Notes: generated by a model not told the origin, from the letters alone. Shown: positions 1 to 14,410, counted from the stretch's first letter. The stretch is 64,000 bases of DNA from Citrobacter farmeri (GCF_019048065.1 NZ_CP077291.1:3844001-3908000), one strand, 5' to 3'. Numbers and translations are program-made.

Positions 1-254
1 TGACATTCGCTGGCATGCCCCAACAGTAAACGCTGCACGCGGCGCTCTACCGGGTTCATGCTCGACAGACGCGATAATTTTTGCTCGATAATTTCCCATT
101 CAGGCAGGGGGTAAAGCAGCAGGCACGGGTGATGGATGTCAATGGTACAAACCATTTGACCGGCAGCGCTCTCGATCAGTTGATCCCGGTAACGGGTAGG
201 CACAGATAAGCGCCCTTTACTGTCGAGATTGACTAACGTTGCTCCCCGGAACAT
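1..254 (-). CDS. mraZ: Transcriptional regulator MraZ, partial
   Basis: First 84 codons of MraZ; the rest of the usual 152 residues lies beyond the window's left edge. MraZ is a ring-forming SpoVT/AbrB-fold DNA-binding protein that heads the dcw (division and cell wall) cluster and represses its own promoter. The start [20 protein letters not shown] and the following [17 protein letters not shown] segment are typical of the first AbrB-like half; the second half begins near residue 77. The ATG at 254 follows a purine-rich GGGGGGAGG ribosome site. In E. coli mraZ likewise lies downstream of cra. Confidence 0.96.
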   Translation of the reverse strand, partial: MFRGATLVNLDSKGRLSVPTRYRDQLIESAAGQMVCTIDIHHPCLLLYPLPEWEIIEQKLSRLSSMNPVERRVQRLLLGHASEC

Positions 255-273
255 GCCAGCCTCCCCCCTCATT

Positions 274-298
274 ACCACTTTGCCCCACAAATTCCCAC
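274..298 (-). promoter_or_regulatory. MraZ operator: three GTGG repeats spaced 10 bp
   Basis: On the minus strand GTGGG, GTGGG and GTGGT start at 298, 288 and 278, exactly 10 bp apart, just before the mraZ ribosome site. Direct TGGGN repeats separated by 5 bp are the known MraZ binding motif, so this is the autorepression operator. The third copy deviates in its last base. Confidence 0.8.
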
Positions 299-306
299 TC
301 AAAGGA

Positions 307-335
307 GTTTACGGAGCGGAGGAAAAGCTTGTCAA
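307..335 (-). promoter_or_regulatory. Pmra promoter of the dcw cluster
   Basis: Minus-strand TTGACA (335-330), a 17-bp spacer, then GTAAAC (or TAAACT with 18 bp). This matches the arrangement of the E. coli Pmra promoter directly upstream of the MraZ repeats. The -10 is weak, as expected for a regulated promoter. Confidence 0.72.
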
Positions 336-863
336 GCAAGTCACAACGCTTACCCAGGTAAAAAACCCAATGTTTACGGCTAATATCAGCGTTGATTAAA
401 TTCTGTCCAACGAACGAAGCAAATTAACGTCATGAATATTTGTAAGAAAAAATCCCACAACTCATCACCGTTTTAAAACGAACAATTATTCTCAGGAGGG
501 AATATAAAGTGTCAGTTTGCGACGCGAGCGGCATTTTAAGACATATTGCATCATGAATACAGTCCCTGTTTCGCGCAGCCTACCCCCGCGCCAACAAGCC
601 CGCCGAGTCTTTCGCGTAGCTGCGGTATGAAGTGTTTGTTAATTCGGCAATTCGCCGCAGGCATGTAACAAAATAATACAAAATTAACCCACACTACGCC
701 GCAATATCCCTCCGTCGAACCGTTCCGTTTAAAAAGTGTTTATTTTTCTTAAATTGAGATAATTCTAAGGAATAATCTGGATTATGCTGTGGGTATTGTT
801 GGCAGAGGATTATTTTTTGCCGCGCCAGAAGGAGGATTTCTGGCGCAACAATTCAGATAAAGA
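336..863. other. cra-mraZ intergenic region with a perfect hairpin
   Basis: A long gene-free, fairly AT-rich stretch. The one clear element is a hairpin at 822-846, stem GCGCCAGAA / TTCTGGCGC with a 7-base loop, 18 bases past the cra stop. It has no U-run on the cra strand, so it is either a weak terminator or an mRNA 3' stabiliser. I see no supported small gene in the rest. Confidence 0.5.
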
Positions 864-1868
864 CTAACTGCGGCTCAAGACGCCCCGGCGATAGAGGTTG
901 CGTTTGATACGCGTTAACCCCGGTTTTGGTTTGCGCGGCTCATCCAGACTCGCCAGTACGATTTCCAGCACGCGCTCAGCGACATCACGATGGCGCTGCG
1001 CCACGGCCAGGACCGGGCACTGCAGGAAATCCAGCAGTTCGTTGTCGCCAAAGGTCGCAATCGCCAGATCGGAAGGCAGTTTACCGTCGCGACGCAGCGT
1101 CACATCCATCACTCCCTGCAACAGGGCAAATGAGGTGGTGAACAGCGCCTGAGGCATCGGATGCGTTTCCAGCCATTTTTCAAATAGCTGTGCCGCCGCT
1201 TCGCGCTCATAGCTGTTGGCATAGAGGAAATTCACTTCGCGCGGATCGTCTTTCCAGGCGGCCCGGAAGCCCTGCTCACGGAGGAAGCTGACAGACAACT
1301 CCGGTAACGCCCCCAAATAGAGCACAGTATCAGCCGGAAACTTACGCAATTCTCCGGCCAGCATTTCAGCATCGTCCTGATCGGCACCCACGACGCTGGT
1401 AAAATGCTCCCGATCTAATGCGCGATCCAGTGCCACAATTGGGAAGGAGCCATTGGCCCAGCGCTGATAGAACGGGTGTTCCGGCGGTAACGAGGTGGAG
1501 ACGATGATCGCATCAACCTGACGCTGTAAAAGATGTTCAATGCAGCGCATTTCGTTATCGGGCTGATCTTCCGAACAGGCAATGAGCAGTTGATAACCAC
1601 GCTGGCGCGCCTGGCGCTCAAGATAATTTGCAATGCGGGTATAGCTCGTGTTCTCCAGATCCGGGATCACCAGACCGATAGAACGTGTGCGTCCAGCACG
1701 TAGCCCGGCAGCCACAGCATTCGGGTGGTAATTATGCTCACGCACCACCGCCATGACTTTTTCGACAGTCTTGTCGCTCACGCGGTATTGCTTTGCTTTT
1801 CCGTTAATTACGTAGCTTGCAGTCGTTCGCGATACACCGGCCAGCCGAGCGATTTCATCCAGTTTCAC
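864..1868 (-). CDS. cra: Catabolite repressor/activator Cra (FruR)
   Basis: LacI/GalR-family regulator of 334 residues that senses fructose-1-phosphate (and fructose-1,6-bisphosphate) and balances glycolysis against gluconeogenesis. The helix-turn-helix is at residues 2-22 ([20 protein letters not shown]), followed by a hinge and a periplasmic-binding-protein-like sensor domain (about 60-325). The start is the GTG at 1868 (protein begins VKLDEIARL), which gives the standard family length; an in-frame ATG 16 codons upstream would add a non-conserved tail and is rejected. It stands alone between ilvIH and mraZ, as in E. coli. Confidence 0.97.
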   Translation of the reverse strand: MKLDEIARLAGVSRTTASYVINGKAKQYRVSDKTVEKVMAVVREHNYHPNAVAAGLRAGRTRSIGLVIPDLENTSYTRIANYLERQARQRGYQLLIACSEDQPDNEMRCIEHLLQRQVDAIIVSTSLPPEHPFYQRWANGSFPIVALDRALDREHFTSVVGADQDDAEMLAGELRKFPADTVLYLGALPELSVSFLREQGFRAAWKDDPREVNFLYANSYEREAAAQLFEKWLETHPMPQALFTTSFALLQGVMDVTLRRDGKLPSDLAIATFGDNELLDFLQCPVLAVAQRHRDVAERVLEIVLASLDEPRKPKPGLTRIKRNLYRRGVLSRS

Positions 1869-1994
1869 AATTGCCCCTTGCGTAAAATGTACAAACCATA
1901 ACCATTGTAACGGCATGGGTTAAAATCGGTAACATCTAAGCGCAGAATAGTCACTGCGGCAACCGCTTTTATTCCGGGTTACCACGGATTTCGC

Positions 1995-2025
1995 AAAAAA
2001 ATGCCCAACGGAAGACGTTGGGCAT
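1995..2025 (-). terminator. Terminator of ilvIH
   Basis: Minus strand reads ATGCCCAACG, loop TCTTC, CGTTGGGCAT, then seven T. It has a perfect 10-bp stem with a U-run and lies 24 bases past the ilvH stop: a textbook intrinsic terminator. Confidence 0.92.
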
Positions 2026-2048
2026 ATGAATTAACGAAAAGAGAATGA

Positions 2049-2540
2049 TTAGCGCATTATTTTGTCGCCGCGCGATAGTCCCACTACACCGGAACGGGCG
2101 ACCTCAACGATTTTCGCCACTTCGCGCAACGTCGCCAGAAAAGCGTCCAGCTTATCGCTGGTTCCTGCCAGTTGAACGGTATAGAGACTTGGCGTGACAT
2201 CAATAATCTGCCCACGAAAGATCTCCGTGTTACGTTTCACCTCTTCCCGACCATAGCCGCTGGCCTGAATCTTCACCAGCATGATTTCACGTTCGACGTG
2301 CGCACCGTGCCCGAGTTCGCTGACCCTTAACACATCCACCAGTTTATGCAGTTGCTTTTCAATCTGCTCCAGCACTTTCTCGTCGCCCACCGTCTGGATA
2401 GTCATGCGGGAGAGCGTCGGATCGTCCGTCGGCGCGACGGTCAGGCTCTCAATGTTGTAACCCCGCTGAGCAAAAAGACCGATCACGCGTGACAGCGCAC
2501 CGGATTCGTTCTCCAGCAGTACTGATAATATCCGGCGCAT
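2049..2540 (-). CDS. ilvH: Acetolactate synthase III small (regulatory) subunit
   Basis: Regulatory subunit of acetohydroxyacid synthase III, which confers valine feedback inhibition on the IlvI catalytic subunit and raises its activity. It has 163 residues, the family length. The N-terminal ACT domain ([20 protein letters not shown], residues 4-23, through about 80) binds valine; the C-terminal half is the typical second domain ([18 protein letters not shown]). It starts 2 bases after the ilvI stop, so the two are translationally coupled. Transcription ends at the hairpin at 1995-2025. Confidence 0.97.
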   Translation of the reverse strand: MRRILSVLLENESGALSRVIGLFAQRGYNIESLTVAPTDDPTLSRMTIQTVGDEKVLEQIEKQLHKLVDVLRVSELGHGAHVEREIMLVKIQASGYGREEVKRNTEIFRGQIIDVTPSLYTVQLAGTSDKLDAFLATLREVAKIVEVARSGVVGLSRGDKIMR

Positions 2541-2542
2541 AA

Positions 2543-4267
2543 TCAGGTCCTCTCCGTTTTACTTAACCACATTTCATCCATCCCACCGCCGCGAATCTGC
2601 ATCGGGTAGACGTGTTCGCTGCCATCGACAGTGACATCGACAAACACCAGACGACCGTTTTTCACTTGCGCCAACGCGTCACTTAGTTGGCTTTCCAGCG
2701 CATCAGGGCGAGAAATCTGAATGCCGACATGTCCGTAGGCCTCCGCCAGGCGAACAAAATCAGGCAGCGACTGCATATAGGATTGAGAGTGACGCCCCGA
2801 GTAGATCATGTCCTGCCACTGCTTAACCATTCCCAGATAGCGGTTGTTCAGGTTCAGTACCAGCACCGGCAGTTTATACTGCAGCGCAGTCGACAACTCC
2901 TGAATGTTCATCTGAATACTGCCGTCGCCTGTCACACAGACCACCGTTTCCTCAGGCAGCGCCATTTTCACCCCCAGGGCCGCAGGCAGGCCGAAACCCA
3001 TCGTGCCGAGACCGCCTGAGTTGATCCAACGGCGCGGTTTATCGAAGGGGTAATAAAGCGCGGCAAACATCTGATGCTGTCCCACATCCGAGGTGACATA
3101 CGCATCGCCGTTGGTCAGACGCCAAATCGCCTCGATGACCGCCTGCGGTTTGATACTCTCACTGTGCGTGTCATATTTCAGGCACTGACGAGCACGCCAG
3201 CTTTCTATTTGTTGCCACCAGTCACGAATGTCATCCAGCGGTTGCTGGGCGGATTCCTGCGGCAATAACTCCAGCAACTGCTCCAGCACCTGACGCGCAT
3301 CACCGACAATAGGGATATCCGCCGTCACCGTTTTGGAGATTGAAGTCGGGTCGATATCAATGTGCAGCACTGTCGCATTCGGGCAATATTTAGCCAGATT
3401 GTTCGTCGTGCGATCGTCGAAACGAACCCCGACAGCAAAAATCACGTCAGCGTTATGCATCGTCATGTTGGCTTCGTATGTGCCATGCATGCCCAGCATC
3501 CCGAGCGACTGACGGTGCGTAGCGGGAAATGCCCCCAGTCCCATCAGCGAAGAGACCACCGGTAGGTTGAGCGTTTCGATGGTCTGACGCAATTGTTCAT
3601 GGCAACCCGCCGTCACTGCCCCGCCGCCAACATAGACAACCGGTTTTTTTGCCGTAACCAGCGTTTGCAGGGCGCGCTTAATCTGCCCTTTATGGCCCGC
3701 AGTGGTCGGGTTATACGACCGCATACTGACCGACTCAGGCCAGGAATAAGGCAGTTTTTTACCGGGATTGAGAATATCCTTCGGCAAATCCACCACCACA
3801 GGTCCCGGACGACCGCTCGCCGCCAGCCAGAAAGCCTTTTTCAGCACTTGCGGAATATCTTCTGTCTGCTTAACCAGAAAACTGTGTTTCACGACAGGGC
3901 GGGAGATCCCCACCATGTCGCACTCCTGAAAGGCGTCATAGCCAATCAGCGAGGTCGCGACCTGACCGGAAAGAATCACTAACGGAATAGAATCCATATA
4001 CGCCGTCGCGATTCCGGTAATCGCATTCGTGGCTCCAGGACCAGAAGTCACCAGTACCACACCCACTTCCCCCGTTGCCCGGGCCAGACCATCGGCCATA
4101 TGCACGGCCGCCTGTTCATGACGGACAAGCACGTGATCGATCCCGCCAACCGTATGCAACGCATCATAAATATCGAGGACTGCGCCCCCGGGATAACCGA
4201 ATACCTGCTTAACGCCCTGATCAATAAGCGATCGGACGACCATTTCGGCTCCAGACAACATCTCCAT
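2543..4267 (-). CDS. ilvI: Acetolactate synthase III large (catalytic) subunit
   Basis: Thiamine-diphosphate enzyme condensing two pyruvates, or pyruvate with 2-ketobutyrate, at the first common step of branched-chain amino acid synthesis. It has 574 residues. Visible are the catalytic-glutamate segment [17 protein letters not shown] (near residue 48), the FAD-binding middle domain, and the ThDP motif [11 protein letters not shown] ending in LNNRYLG. I use the ATG at 4267 (MEMLSGAEM), preceded by an AGG site at suitable distance; a GTG four codons upstream is also in frame. First gene of ilvIH, an Lrp-activated operon in E. coli. Confidence 0.97.
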   Translation of the reverse strand: MEMLSGAEMVVRSLIDQGVKQVFGYPGGAVLDIYDALHTVGGIDHVLVRHEQAAVHMADGLARATGEVGVVLVTSGPGATNAITGIATAYMDSIPLVILSGQVATSLIGYDAFQECDMVGISRPVVKHSFLVKQTEDIPQVLKKAFWLAASGRPGPVVVDLPKDILNPGKKLPYSWPESVSMRSYNPTTAGHKGQIKRALQTLVTAKKPVVYVGGGAVTAGCHEQLRQTIETLNLPVVSSLMGLGAFPATHRQSLGMLGMHGTYEANMTMHNADVIFAVGVRFDDRTTNNLAKYCPNATVLHIDIDPTSISKTVTADIPIVGDARQVLEQLLELLPQESAQQPLDDIRDWWQQIESWRARQCLKYDTHSESIKPQAVIEAIWRLTNGDAYVTSDVGQHQMFAALYYPFDKPRRWINSGGLGTMGFGLPAALGVKMALPEETVVCVTGDGSIQMNIQELSTALQYKLPVLVLNLNNRYLGMVKQWQDMIYSGRHSQSYMQSLPDFVRLAEAYGHVGIQISRPDALESQLSDALAQVKNGRLVFVDVTVDGSEHVYPMQIRGGGMDEMWLSKTERT

Positions 4268-4585
4268 GGCTTGCCTCACTGAATGACGATTAACGATGTG
4301 TAAACCACCTTAACCGCTCCCCAGGATGCAGGCAATTCTGGGAAAGAGACAAAGACACAGAAAAATAAGCATAAATGAAAGAAAAATGGCGGAGAAACGG
4401 CGAATAAAACTAAATTTCACGCAGGTATTGATAATTAATCGGCTGAAAATGCACACATTCAGCGAATCATCAATTTTTTTGCGGATAGAAAAAAGAACGA
4501 ACGTTCAAATTCAGTACAAAATGCCAGAAAATGAATAATAAGCAGGATAAACCGGATGGTCACACCCGGTTTATCTTATTCGAAC
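4268..4585. promoter_or_regulatory. ilvIH control region and leuO 3' flank
   Basis: About 320 bp without a gene, strongly A+T-rich (for example the runs at 4355-4520). In E. coli the equivalent region carries several Lrp sites and is part of the leuO-ilvIH supercoiling relay. Size and composition fit that role, but I did not assign individual Lrp boxes or promoter hexamers. Confidence 0.55.
4546..4575 (-). terminator. Terminator-like hairpin after leuO
   Basis: GATAAACCGG (4546-4555) pairs perfectly with CCGGTTTATC (4566-4575) around a 10-base loop, 10 bases beyond the leuO stop. The U-tract on the leuO strand is imperfect (CTGCTTATTATT), so termination may be partial. Confidence 0.65.
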
Positions 4586-5536
4586 CTAACGCTTGCAGAC
4601 GGAAGCTAACAATTCTTCCATCCATTGATGTCCTTTGTCCCGACCAGCAGCTTCATGCCATGAAAGATAACAGGTTCTACTATTCAGTTTTAAAGGCAAC
4701 GGTAATATTTGGAGATCCAGGGAGGTGGTGAACTCTTCCGCTAACCAGCGTGGGGCAATAGCCACCAGATGCGTTTGTGAAACAACATTAAGAACGCTGA
4801 TTAATGCCATCCCCTGATAAGCCACACACGCTTGTGCGTCAACGGTGTCATACCAGGGTTGACTAAACGAGTCAAAACGATCGAGTGAAACAACAGCATG
4901 TTGTTCATTATAGATGTCGCTTTCCAGCAGTGGTCCGTTAATGCGTGGATGCTTGCGACTGGCGACCAGCACCATTTCGTCGTTAAATAACGGAATACTT
5001 GTAAATTCAGGGCGACGGAATTCTTCATAACTAATAACGAATTCAGTTTCCTGATAACGTAATTGGTGTTCTGTGTCCTTATTTAAGGATGACTTAAATT
5101 GCACATGAATATTAGGGGCGACTTTTTCAACCCGATTATAAATTAAAGAGGTCAGGATATTATCCAACGGACTGCAAACGCAAAGATGAAAAACGCGCTC
5201 ACTGCTGCCGGGCTCAAAACCGGAACCGGGCAATTCATTCTGCACTAATTGCAGAGCCTGGCGGACGGAACCGAAAAGCTGGAAAGCCCGCGCGGTAGGT
5301 TGGATCCCACGACCATAGCGCACAAAAAGCTCATCATTGAACATCACTTTAAGACGCGCCACGGCGTTACTTACCGCTGGCTGCGACATCCCGAGCGCAT
5401 GCGCGGCACGGGTGATATTCTGCTCCTGCATTACCGCATCAAATACAGTCAATAAATTAAGATCAACCATACGAAGTTGCGGTTTATCCATCTCAAAATG
5501 ATGGGGATCGGGTTTATCAACGGTTACTTCTGGCAT
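4586..5536 (-). CDS. leuO: LysR-type global regulator LeuO
   Basis: LysR-family regulator, 316 residues, that antagonises H-NS/StpA silencing and controls many stress, surface and defence genes; in E. coli it is itself silenced by H-NS. The winged helix-turn-helix is near residues 40-60 ([20 protein letters not shown]) and is followed by the effector domain. I take the ATG at 5536 (MPEVTVDKP), preceded by GGAG six bases upstream and matching the family start. An in-frame GTG at 5554 has an almost identical upstream sequence, so an alternative product six residues longer is possible. Transcribed divergently from leuLABCD. Confidence 0.95.
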   Translation of the reverse strand: MPEVTVDKPDPHHFEMDKPQLRMVDLNLLTVFDAVMQEQNITRAAHALGMSQPAVSNAVARLKVMFNDELFVRYGRGIQPTARAFQLFGSVRQALQLVQNELPGSGFEPGSSERVFHLCVCSPLDNILTSLIYNRVEKVAPNIHVQFKSSLNKDTEHQLRYQETEFVISYEEFRRPEFTSIPLFNDEMVLVASRKHPRINGPLLESDIYNEQHAVVSLDRFDSFSQPWYDTVDAQACVAYQGMALISVLNVVSQTHLVAIAPRWLAEEFTTSLDLQILPLPLKLNSRTCYLSWHEAAGRDKGHQWMEELLASVCKR

Positions 5537-6193
5537 ACTTAACTCCACTGTCACGCTTAACTCCCTTTTTCTTGCCGGAATGCAGAGAAATAATCTCAGA
5601 AAATATGATTTACCATGCATATAAAATAAGAAAAAGGGTAGAAATGATATTTCAGAAAACATAAAGGTGCGGAAAGAACATCGTAAAAACTCCGCATTAG
5701 TACGGTGCAAAATCCTTCACAGCGTAGCAAATCATAATTTTTAATAACGAAAGCAATATAACCATAAGCAACACCAATAAACAATCATCCAATTCATGAA
5801 TGATATGTTCGCATTCAATCAAATGCTTATATTACTTACGCGTTAATTCTTAACATTAGCTTATCAATCATCATATTCTCAACAATTATTAATTTATTAT
5901 TAATTGTCATAAAACATTCAAAATCATATGGATAACTCATTTATTACGATCCTGGCTTGCCAGGATACCGTAACGTCATTTGAAAAAAAGCATGCTTAAA
6001 TATGTCAAACGGTGAAAAGTGTAAACACCTTCCCGTTTTTTCATCGGCAATAATAGAAAATATTCAGCACAATTAGCTAAATAAGGACTGCCATTTCCTT
6101 CTGCCTGCACCGATGTTTTCGCGGGTGGGGTTGACATCAGTCATCGTATCCAGTACCACTAAAAGCATATCGCATTCGCCTGGAGTTGATTTA
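5537..6193. promoter_or_regulatory. leuO-leuL divergent intergenic region
   Basis: A 657-bp, very A+T-rich spacer; the TTATTAATTTATTATTAATT-type run at about 5886-5905 suits H-NS nucleation. It should hold the leuO promoter (minus) and the leu promoter (plus). A perfect 8-bp inverted repeat, ATCCTGGC-TT-GCCAGGAT, lies at 5949-5966. No convincing ORF was found apart from leuL. Confidence 0.6.
6131..6160 (+). promoter_or_regulatory. leuLABCD promoter
   Basis: A consensus -35 TTGACA at 6131-6136; the -10 at 17-18 bp spacing is poor (TACCAC/ACCACT). A weak -10 after a perfect -35 fits the supercoiling-sensitive leu promoter of enterics. The transcript would start about 25-30 bases before leuL. 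Confidence 0.62.
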
Positions 6194-6280
6194 ATGATTC
6201 GTATCGCTCGCTTTAACGGTCTACTACTACTAAACGCATCTTCGTTGCGCGGTAGACTGGTGAGCGGCATTCAGCATTAA
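6194..6280 (+). CDS. leuL: leu operon leader peptide
   Basis: A 28-residue leader peptide, MIRIARFNGLLLLNASSLRG then RLVSGIQH. It contains four consecutive leucines, all encoded by the rare codon CTA. A ribosome stalling there when charged tRNA-Leu is scarce prevents the downstream terminator from folding and lets leuABCD be transcribed. Length, the LLLLNASSLRGR core and the VSGIQH end match enteric LeuL. The peptide has no other expected function. Confidence 0.95.
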   Translation: MIRIARFNGLLLLNASSLRGRLVSGIQH

Positions 6281-6303
6281 GTCGTATCCAGTAAGATAAA
6301 AAA

Positions 6304-6328
6304 CCCGCGCCGTTGCGCGGGTTTTTTT
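6304..6328 (+). terminator. leu attenuator terminator
   Basis: CCCGCGC, loop CGTT, GCGCGGG, then seven T, 23 bases after the leuL stop and 41 before leuA. This is the rho-independent attenuator whose folding is governed by translation of the CTA leucine codons in leuL. Confidence 0.95.
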
Positions 6329-6369
6329 ATGCTCGAAGCAAGGCGCCCTAAAGACCAAGGACCTAAAAC

Positions 6370-9032
<2,663 letters not shown>

Positions 9033-9034
9033 TC

Positions 9035-11051
<2,017 letters not shown>

Positions 11052-11059
11052 GAAAATAA

Positions 11060-11083
11060 GGTGTCCGGTTTCGACCGGACACC
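11060..11083. terminator. Bidirectional hairpin between leuD and setA
   Basis: GGTGTCCGGT-TTCG-ACCGGACACC has a perfect 10-bp stem closed by a UUCG-type tetraloop, between two convergent genes. No long U-run is present on either side, so it may terminate inefficiently or protect mRNA 3' ends. Confidence 0.65.
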
Positions 11084-11088
11084 GCACA

Positions 11089-12267
11089 TTACACGTCTTT
11101 CACCCGCCCGGTCATCGCCAGCGTCACCAGAGAAATCGCCGCAATCACCCAGTATACCGCGAAGTGACCATAGCTCTGCGCGACGGCCCCCTGGATCACC
11201 CCCGCCAGAATGACGCCCGTCGAAATGCTGTTGGTAAATAGTGTCGTCGCCGATCCGGCTCTTCCCGGCATCAGGTCCTGAAACCAGAGCATTCCAATAC
11301 CGGCAATAATCCCGATAAACACCGCATTAAACAGCTGCAGGATAAGCAGCGCCTGACGGCTATGGAAGAAAATCAGCCCGAGATAAAACAGCACGCCCGC
11401 CGCCACAGCGGTAACCATCATTCGTCGCTTGCCAAAACGTTTGACATAGAAGCCTGCAAGGATCATCGCCGGGATTTCCAGTCCCGCGGCGGTGCCCATC
11501 AGGATCCCGGCAAGCTTATCCGGTAGCCCAAGCTCTGCGCTAATCCATAGCGGCATATCGATGATGTACATGGTGTTGCAGGTCCACATCAGCGTGGAGG
11601 CAATAAACAGCATACGGACGTTTTTATCCTGCCAACCGCCTGACTGGCTGACCGGCACATCCGCGGGTTGTTCAACGCGGGCGACGGACGGCAGCATAAA
11701 GGCAATCAGGATGAAACTGAGCGCAAAAATCGTGGCGGCAATCGAAAACATCACCGTGAAACCATAATTCAGCGCGAGCATAAACGCCAGCGGCGGGCCA
11801 ATCACCCACGCCAGTGAGAGCTGGGCACGCATTACCGAACTGAACATCACCACTTCACGCGCCGAGCTGTCGGCATATTCCCGCGCCAGAGCGAACAGTT
11901 GCGGCATCGCGGTATTTGCCAGCGACGCCAGCAGGACGCCGCAGGTGATCAGTGTCAGGTAGTGACGATTAAAGGCAAACAACAGCGCATTACCAACGGC
12001 CATCAGGCAGCAAAACAGAATCAGCTTGCGGCGGTCTCCCTGGCTGTCGGAACGTTTTGCCAGCGCAAGGCTCACGCCAATCCCGGCAATGGCGTTAACG
12101 GTGTAGAATAGCCCCACCCAGAACGGCTGCGCCCCAACCTCGCGACTGAGAAACAGGCTTAGCGTCGGGGCCTGTAGCGCCCCCGCCACGCCCATCATGA
12201 ATGCGACCAGCATAAACGCCGCGTACACACCGTTGAGACGTCGTCCCATCGTCATTAACCAGAGCAT
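11089..12267 (-). CDS. setA: Sugar efflux transporter SetA
   Basis: Major-facilitator inner-membrane exporter of sugars (glucose, lactose and analogues in E. coli), with about twelve membrane segments in 392 residues. It lies just downstream of SgrS/SgrT and in E. coli is co-transcribed with sgrS and aids recovery from glucose-phosphate stress. The start is the ATG at 12267 (MLWLMTMGRRLNGVY) preceded by AAGGA at good spacing; the longer in-frame extension overlaps the SgrS terminator and is rejected. Confidence 0.95.
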   Translation of the reverse strand: MLWLMTMGRRLNGVYAAFMLVAFMMGVAGALQAPTLSLFLSREVGAQPFWVGLFYTVNAIAGIGVSLALAKRSDSQGDRRKLILFCCLMAVGNALLFAFNRHYLTLITCGVLLASLANTAMPQLFALAREYADSSAREVVMFSSVMRAQLSLAWVIGPPLAFMLALNYGFTVMFSIAATIFALSFILIAFMLPSVARVEQPADVPVSQSGGWQDKNVRMLFIASTLMWTCNTMYIIDMPLWISAELGLPDKLAGILMGTAAGLEIPAMILAGFYVKRFGKRRMMVTAVAAGVLFYLGLIFFHSRQALLILQLFNAVFIGIIAGIGMLWFQDLMPGRAGSATTLFTNSISTGVILAGVIQGAVAQSYGHFAVYWVIAAISLVTLAMTGRVKDV

Positions 12268-12290
12268 CTGAAATCCTTTCGCGAAAGAAT

Positions 12291-12519
12291 AAAAAAGCCA
12301 GCAGATAATACCTGCTGGCGCGGTGATTAACACCAATACTCAGTCACACATGATGTCTGCTACTCCGGGGTCAGGCTGTCACCTCCCACTGCATCAGTTC
12401 TTCCAGCATCTTTAAGCGCTGCGGCGCGCTCAGGCAAGCCAACCAGGACAACCCTTCTGTCGCGGCAAAGTACTTCTGATAGAACTGGCGCATAGATGAC
12501 CCCTTCATAATGCTTCATC
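12291..12519 (-). ncRNA. sgrS: Small RNA SgrS
   Basis: Hfq-dependent dual-function RNA of about 227 nt made under glucose-phosphate stress; it blocks ptsG translation. The proposed 5' end, GATGAAGC (12519-12512), matches the E. coli start. The conserved ptsG-pairing element GTGTGACTGAGTATTGGTG lies at about 12350-12332, and the RNA ends in the terminator GCCAGCAG...CTGCTGGC plus six T. It also encodes sgrT. It is divergent from sgrR, whose start codon is 67 bases away. End points are inferred by homology. Confidence 0.92.
12371..12493 (-). CDS. sgrT: SgrT peptide encoded within SgrS
   Basis: A 40-residue peptide beginning MRQFYQKYFAATEGLSWLAC and ending LMQWEVTA. SgrT binds the glucose permease PtsG (EIICB-Glc) and blocks glucose uptake, acting alongside base pairing by SgrS. 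The ATG at 12493 is preceded by GAAGGGG. The frame is intact and the core is the conserved SgrT sequence, so the peptide is probably functional. It ends upstream of the ptsG-pairing segment, as in other enterics. Confidence 0.93.
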   Translation of the reverse strand: MRQFYQKYFAATEGLSWLACLSAPQRLKMLEELMQWEVTA

Positions 12520-12586
12520 GGAATGTATTATTGGCCTAATATAGGGATAATAAAATTGCTGAGTTTTCCGCAGGAGTTCCCCTTTT

Positions 12587-14242
12587 ATGTCTTCTGGCCG
12601 TCTGCAACAACAGTTCATCCGCTTGTGGCAATGCTGCGACGGCAAAACGCAGGACACCACGCTTAACGAACTGGCGGATCTCCTGAGCTGCTCCCGTCGT
12701 CATATGCGTACGCTGCTCAATACCATGCAGGAGCGCGGTTGGCTGACGTGGGAGGCAGAGGTTGGACGCGGAAAACGCTCACGCTTAACCTTCCTGTATA
12801 CCGGACTGGCGCTCCAGCAGCAGCGCGCGGAAGATCTGCTGGAGCAGGATCGCATCGATCAACTGGTGCAGCTGGTTGGTGACAAAACGGCCGTGCGACA
12901 AATGCTGGTTTCCCATCTGGGCCGCAGTTTCCGCCAGGGCCGTCACATTCTGCGTGTACTTTACTACCGCCCGATGCAAAATCTGCTGCCGGGCAGCGCG
13001 CTGCGGCGTTCAGAAACCCATATTGCTCGCCAAATCTTCAGCGCCCTGACTCGCGTAAATGAGGAAAATGGGGAACTGGAAGCGGATATTGCCCACCACT
13101 GGCAGCAAATTTCTCCCTTGCACTGGCGCTTTTTTCTGCGTCCGGGGATCCATTTTCACCACGGTCGTGAACTGGAAATGGACGATGTGGTGTCGTCACT
13201 GACGCGCATTAACGCCTTACCGCTCTATTCCCATATCAGCGAGATCGTCTCGCCAACGCCCTGGACGCTGGACATTCACCTTTCGCAGCCCGATCGCTGG
13301 CTGCCGTGGTTGCTGGGCCAGGTCCCGGCGATGATCCTGCCACGCGAATGGGAAACCCTGAGCAATTTCTCCAGCCATCCCATTGGCACCGGCCCTTACG
13401 CAGTGATACGAAATACACGTAATCAGCTGAAAATCCACGCCTTTGACGATTTCTTCGGTTTTCGGGCGCTGATAGATGAAGTGAACGTCTGGGTACTGCC
13501 GGATATCGGCGATGAGCCGAACGGCGGCCTGACGCTGAAAGGTCCCACGGAGGATGAGAAGGCTATCGAAAGCCGCCTGGAAGAGGGGTGCTATTACCTG
13601 CTGTTCGATGCCCGTACCCATCGCGGCGCCAATCAGGAGGTCAGAGAGTGGGTTAGTCGCGTACTGTCGCCGAGCAACCTGCTTTACTACGCCGATGAGC
13701 AGTATCAGCGCCACTGGTTCCCGGCCTACGGTTTGCTGCCCCGCTGGCATCACGCACGACCGGGCCACGGCGAAAAACCCGCCGGTCTGGAGACGCTTAC
13801 GCTGACCTATTATCACGAACACATCGAACACCAGGTGATTGCGCAGATCATGAGTCAGCTCCTGGCTGAACATCAGGTAAAGCTGGAAATTCAGGAGATC
13901 GACTACGATCAATGGCATGCCGGGGAAATTGAGAGCGACATCTGGCTTAACAGCGCCAACTTCACCCTGCCGCTGGACTTCTCTTTGTTCGCGCATCTGT
14001 GCGAAGTCCCGCTGTTGCAGCACTGCATTCCGCTGGACTGGGAAGCCGACGCCGCGCGCTGGCGCACCGGCGAGATGAATCTGGCCGCGTGGTGCCAGCA
14101 GTTGCTCGCCAGCAAAGCGATTGTGCCGCTGATTCACCACTGGCTGATTATTCAGGGGCAGCGCAGTATGCGCGGCTTGCGCATGAATACTCTCGGCTGG
14201 TTCGACTTTAAATCCGCGTGGTTTGCCCCGCCAGATCCTTAA
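12587..14242 (+). CDS. sgrR: Transcriptional activator SgrR
   Basis: Activator of sgrS in response to accumulated sugar phosphates; it represses itself. It has 551 residues. An N-terminal winged-helix DNA-binding domain (about 1-115; [20 protein letters not shown] is the recognition region) is fused to a periplasmic solute-binding-protein-like domain (about 160-550, SBP family 5) used as a cytoplasmic sensor. Divergent from sgrS and upstream of the thi transport operon. Confidence 0.97.
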   Translation: MSSGRLQQQFIRLWQCCDGKTQDTTLNELADLLSCSRRHMRTLLNTMQERGWLTWEAEVGRGKRSRLTFLYTGLALQQQRAEDLLEQDRIDQLVQLVGDKTAVRQMLVSHLGRSFRQGRHILRVLYYRPMQNLLPGSALRRSETHIARQIFSALTRVNEENGELEADIAHHWQQISPLHWRFFLRPGIHFHHGRELEMDDVVSSLTRINALPLYSHISEIVSPTPWTLDIHLSQPDRWLPWLLGQVPAMILPREWETLSNFSSHPIGTGPYAVIRNTRNQLKIHAFDDFFGFRALIDEVNVWVLPDIGDEPNGGLTLKGPTEDEKAIESRLEEGCYYLLFDARTHRGANQEVREWVSRVLSPSNLLYYADEQYQRHWFPAYGLLPRWHHARPGHGEKPAGLETLTLTYYHEHIEHQVIAQIMSQLLAEHQVKLEIQEIDYDQWHAGEIESDIWLNSANFTLPLDFSLFAHLCEVPLLQHCIPLDWEADAARWRTGEMNLAAWCQQLLASKAIVPLIHHWLIIQGQRSMRGLRMNTLGWFDFKSAWFAPPDP

Positions 14243-14282
14243 TCCTTTAGATCTCTTCACGTAATCATTACAATGTGCCGTT

Positions 14283-14366
14283 CTCAACGGGGTGCTGCGC
14301 CAGAGGCGTGGGCTGAGAAAATACCCGTCGAACCTGATCCGGATAACGCCGGCGAAGGGATTTGAG
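14283..14366 (+). promoter_or_regulatory. TPP riboswitch (thi box) of thiBPQ
   Basis: The leader holds the conserved pyrimidine-sensing motif CTGAGA (14313-14318), the pyrophosphate-arm sequence ACCTGATCCGGATAACGCCG, GCGAAGGGA, and a closing stem CTCAA (14283-14287) / TTGAG (14362-14366). Thiamine pyrophosphate binding should shut off thiB translation. In E. coli and Salmonella a processed form of this leader is seen as the small RNA SroA. Confidence 0.93.
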
Positions 14367-14410
14367 GCTACCGCTCAAAATCCTTTGCCACTCTTCTATT
14401 GAGGTGCAAA

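Noticed and set aside
5537..5784. Upstream in-frame extension of leuO and a 62-codon frame over it
   Set aside because: The translation is hydrophobic, non-conserved and A+T-rich promoter DNA; the family start at 5536 has a ribosome site.
11060..11083. The leuD-setA inverted repeat as an invertible or attachment site
   Set aside because: There is no recombinase and only one copy; its place between convergent genes fits a shared 3' hairpin.
13217..14287. A 356-codon open frame antisense to sgrR
   Set aside because: It shadows sgrR in the opposite strand and extends over the thiB leader; no family resemblance.
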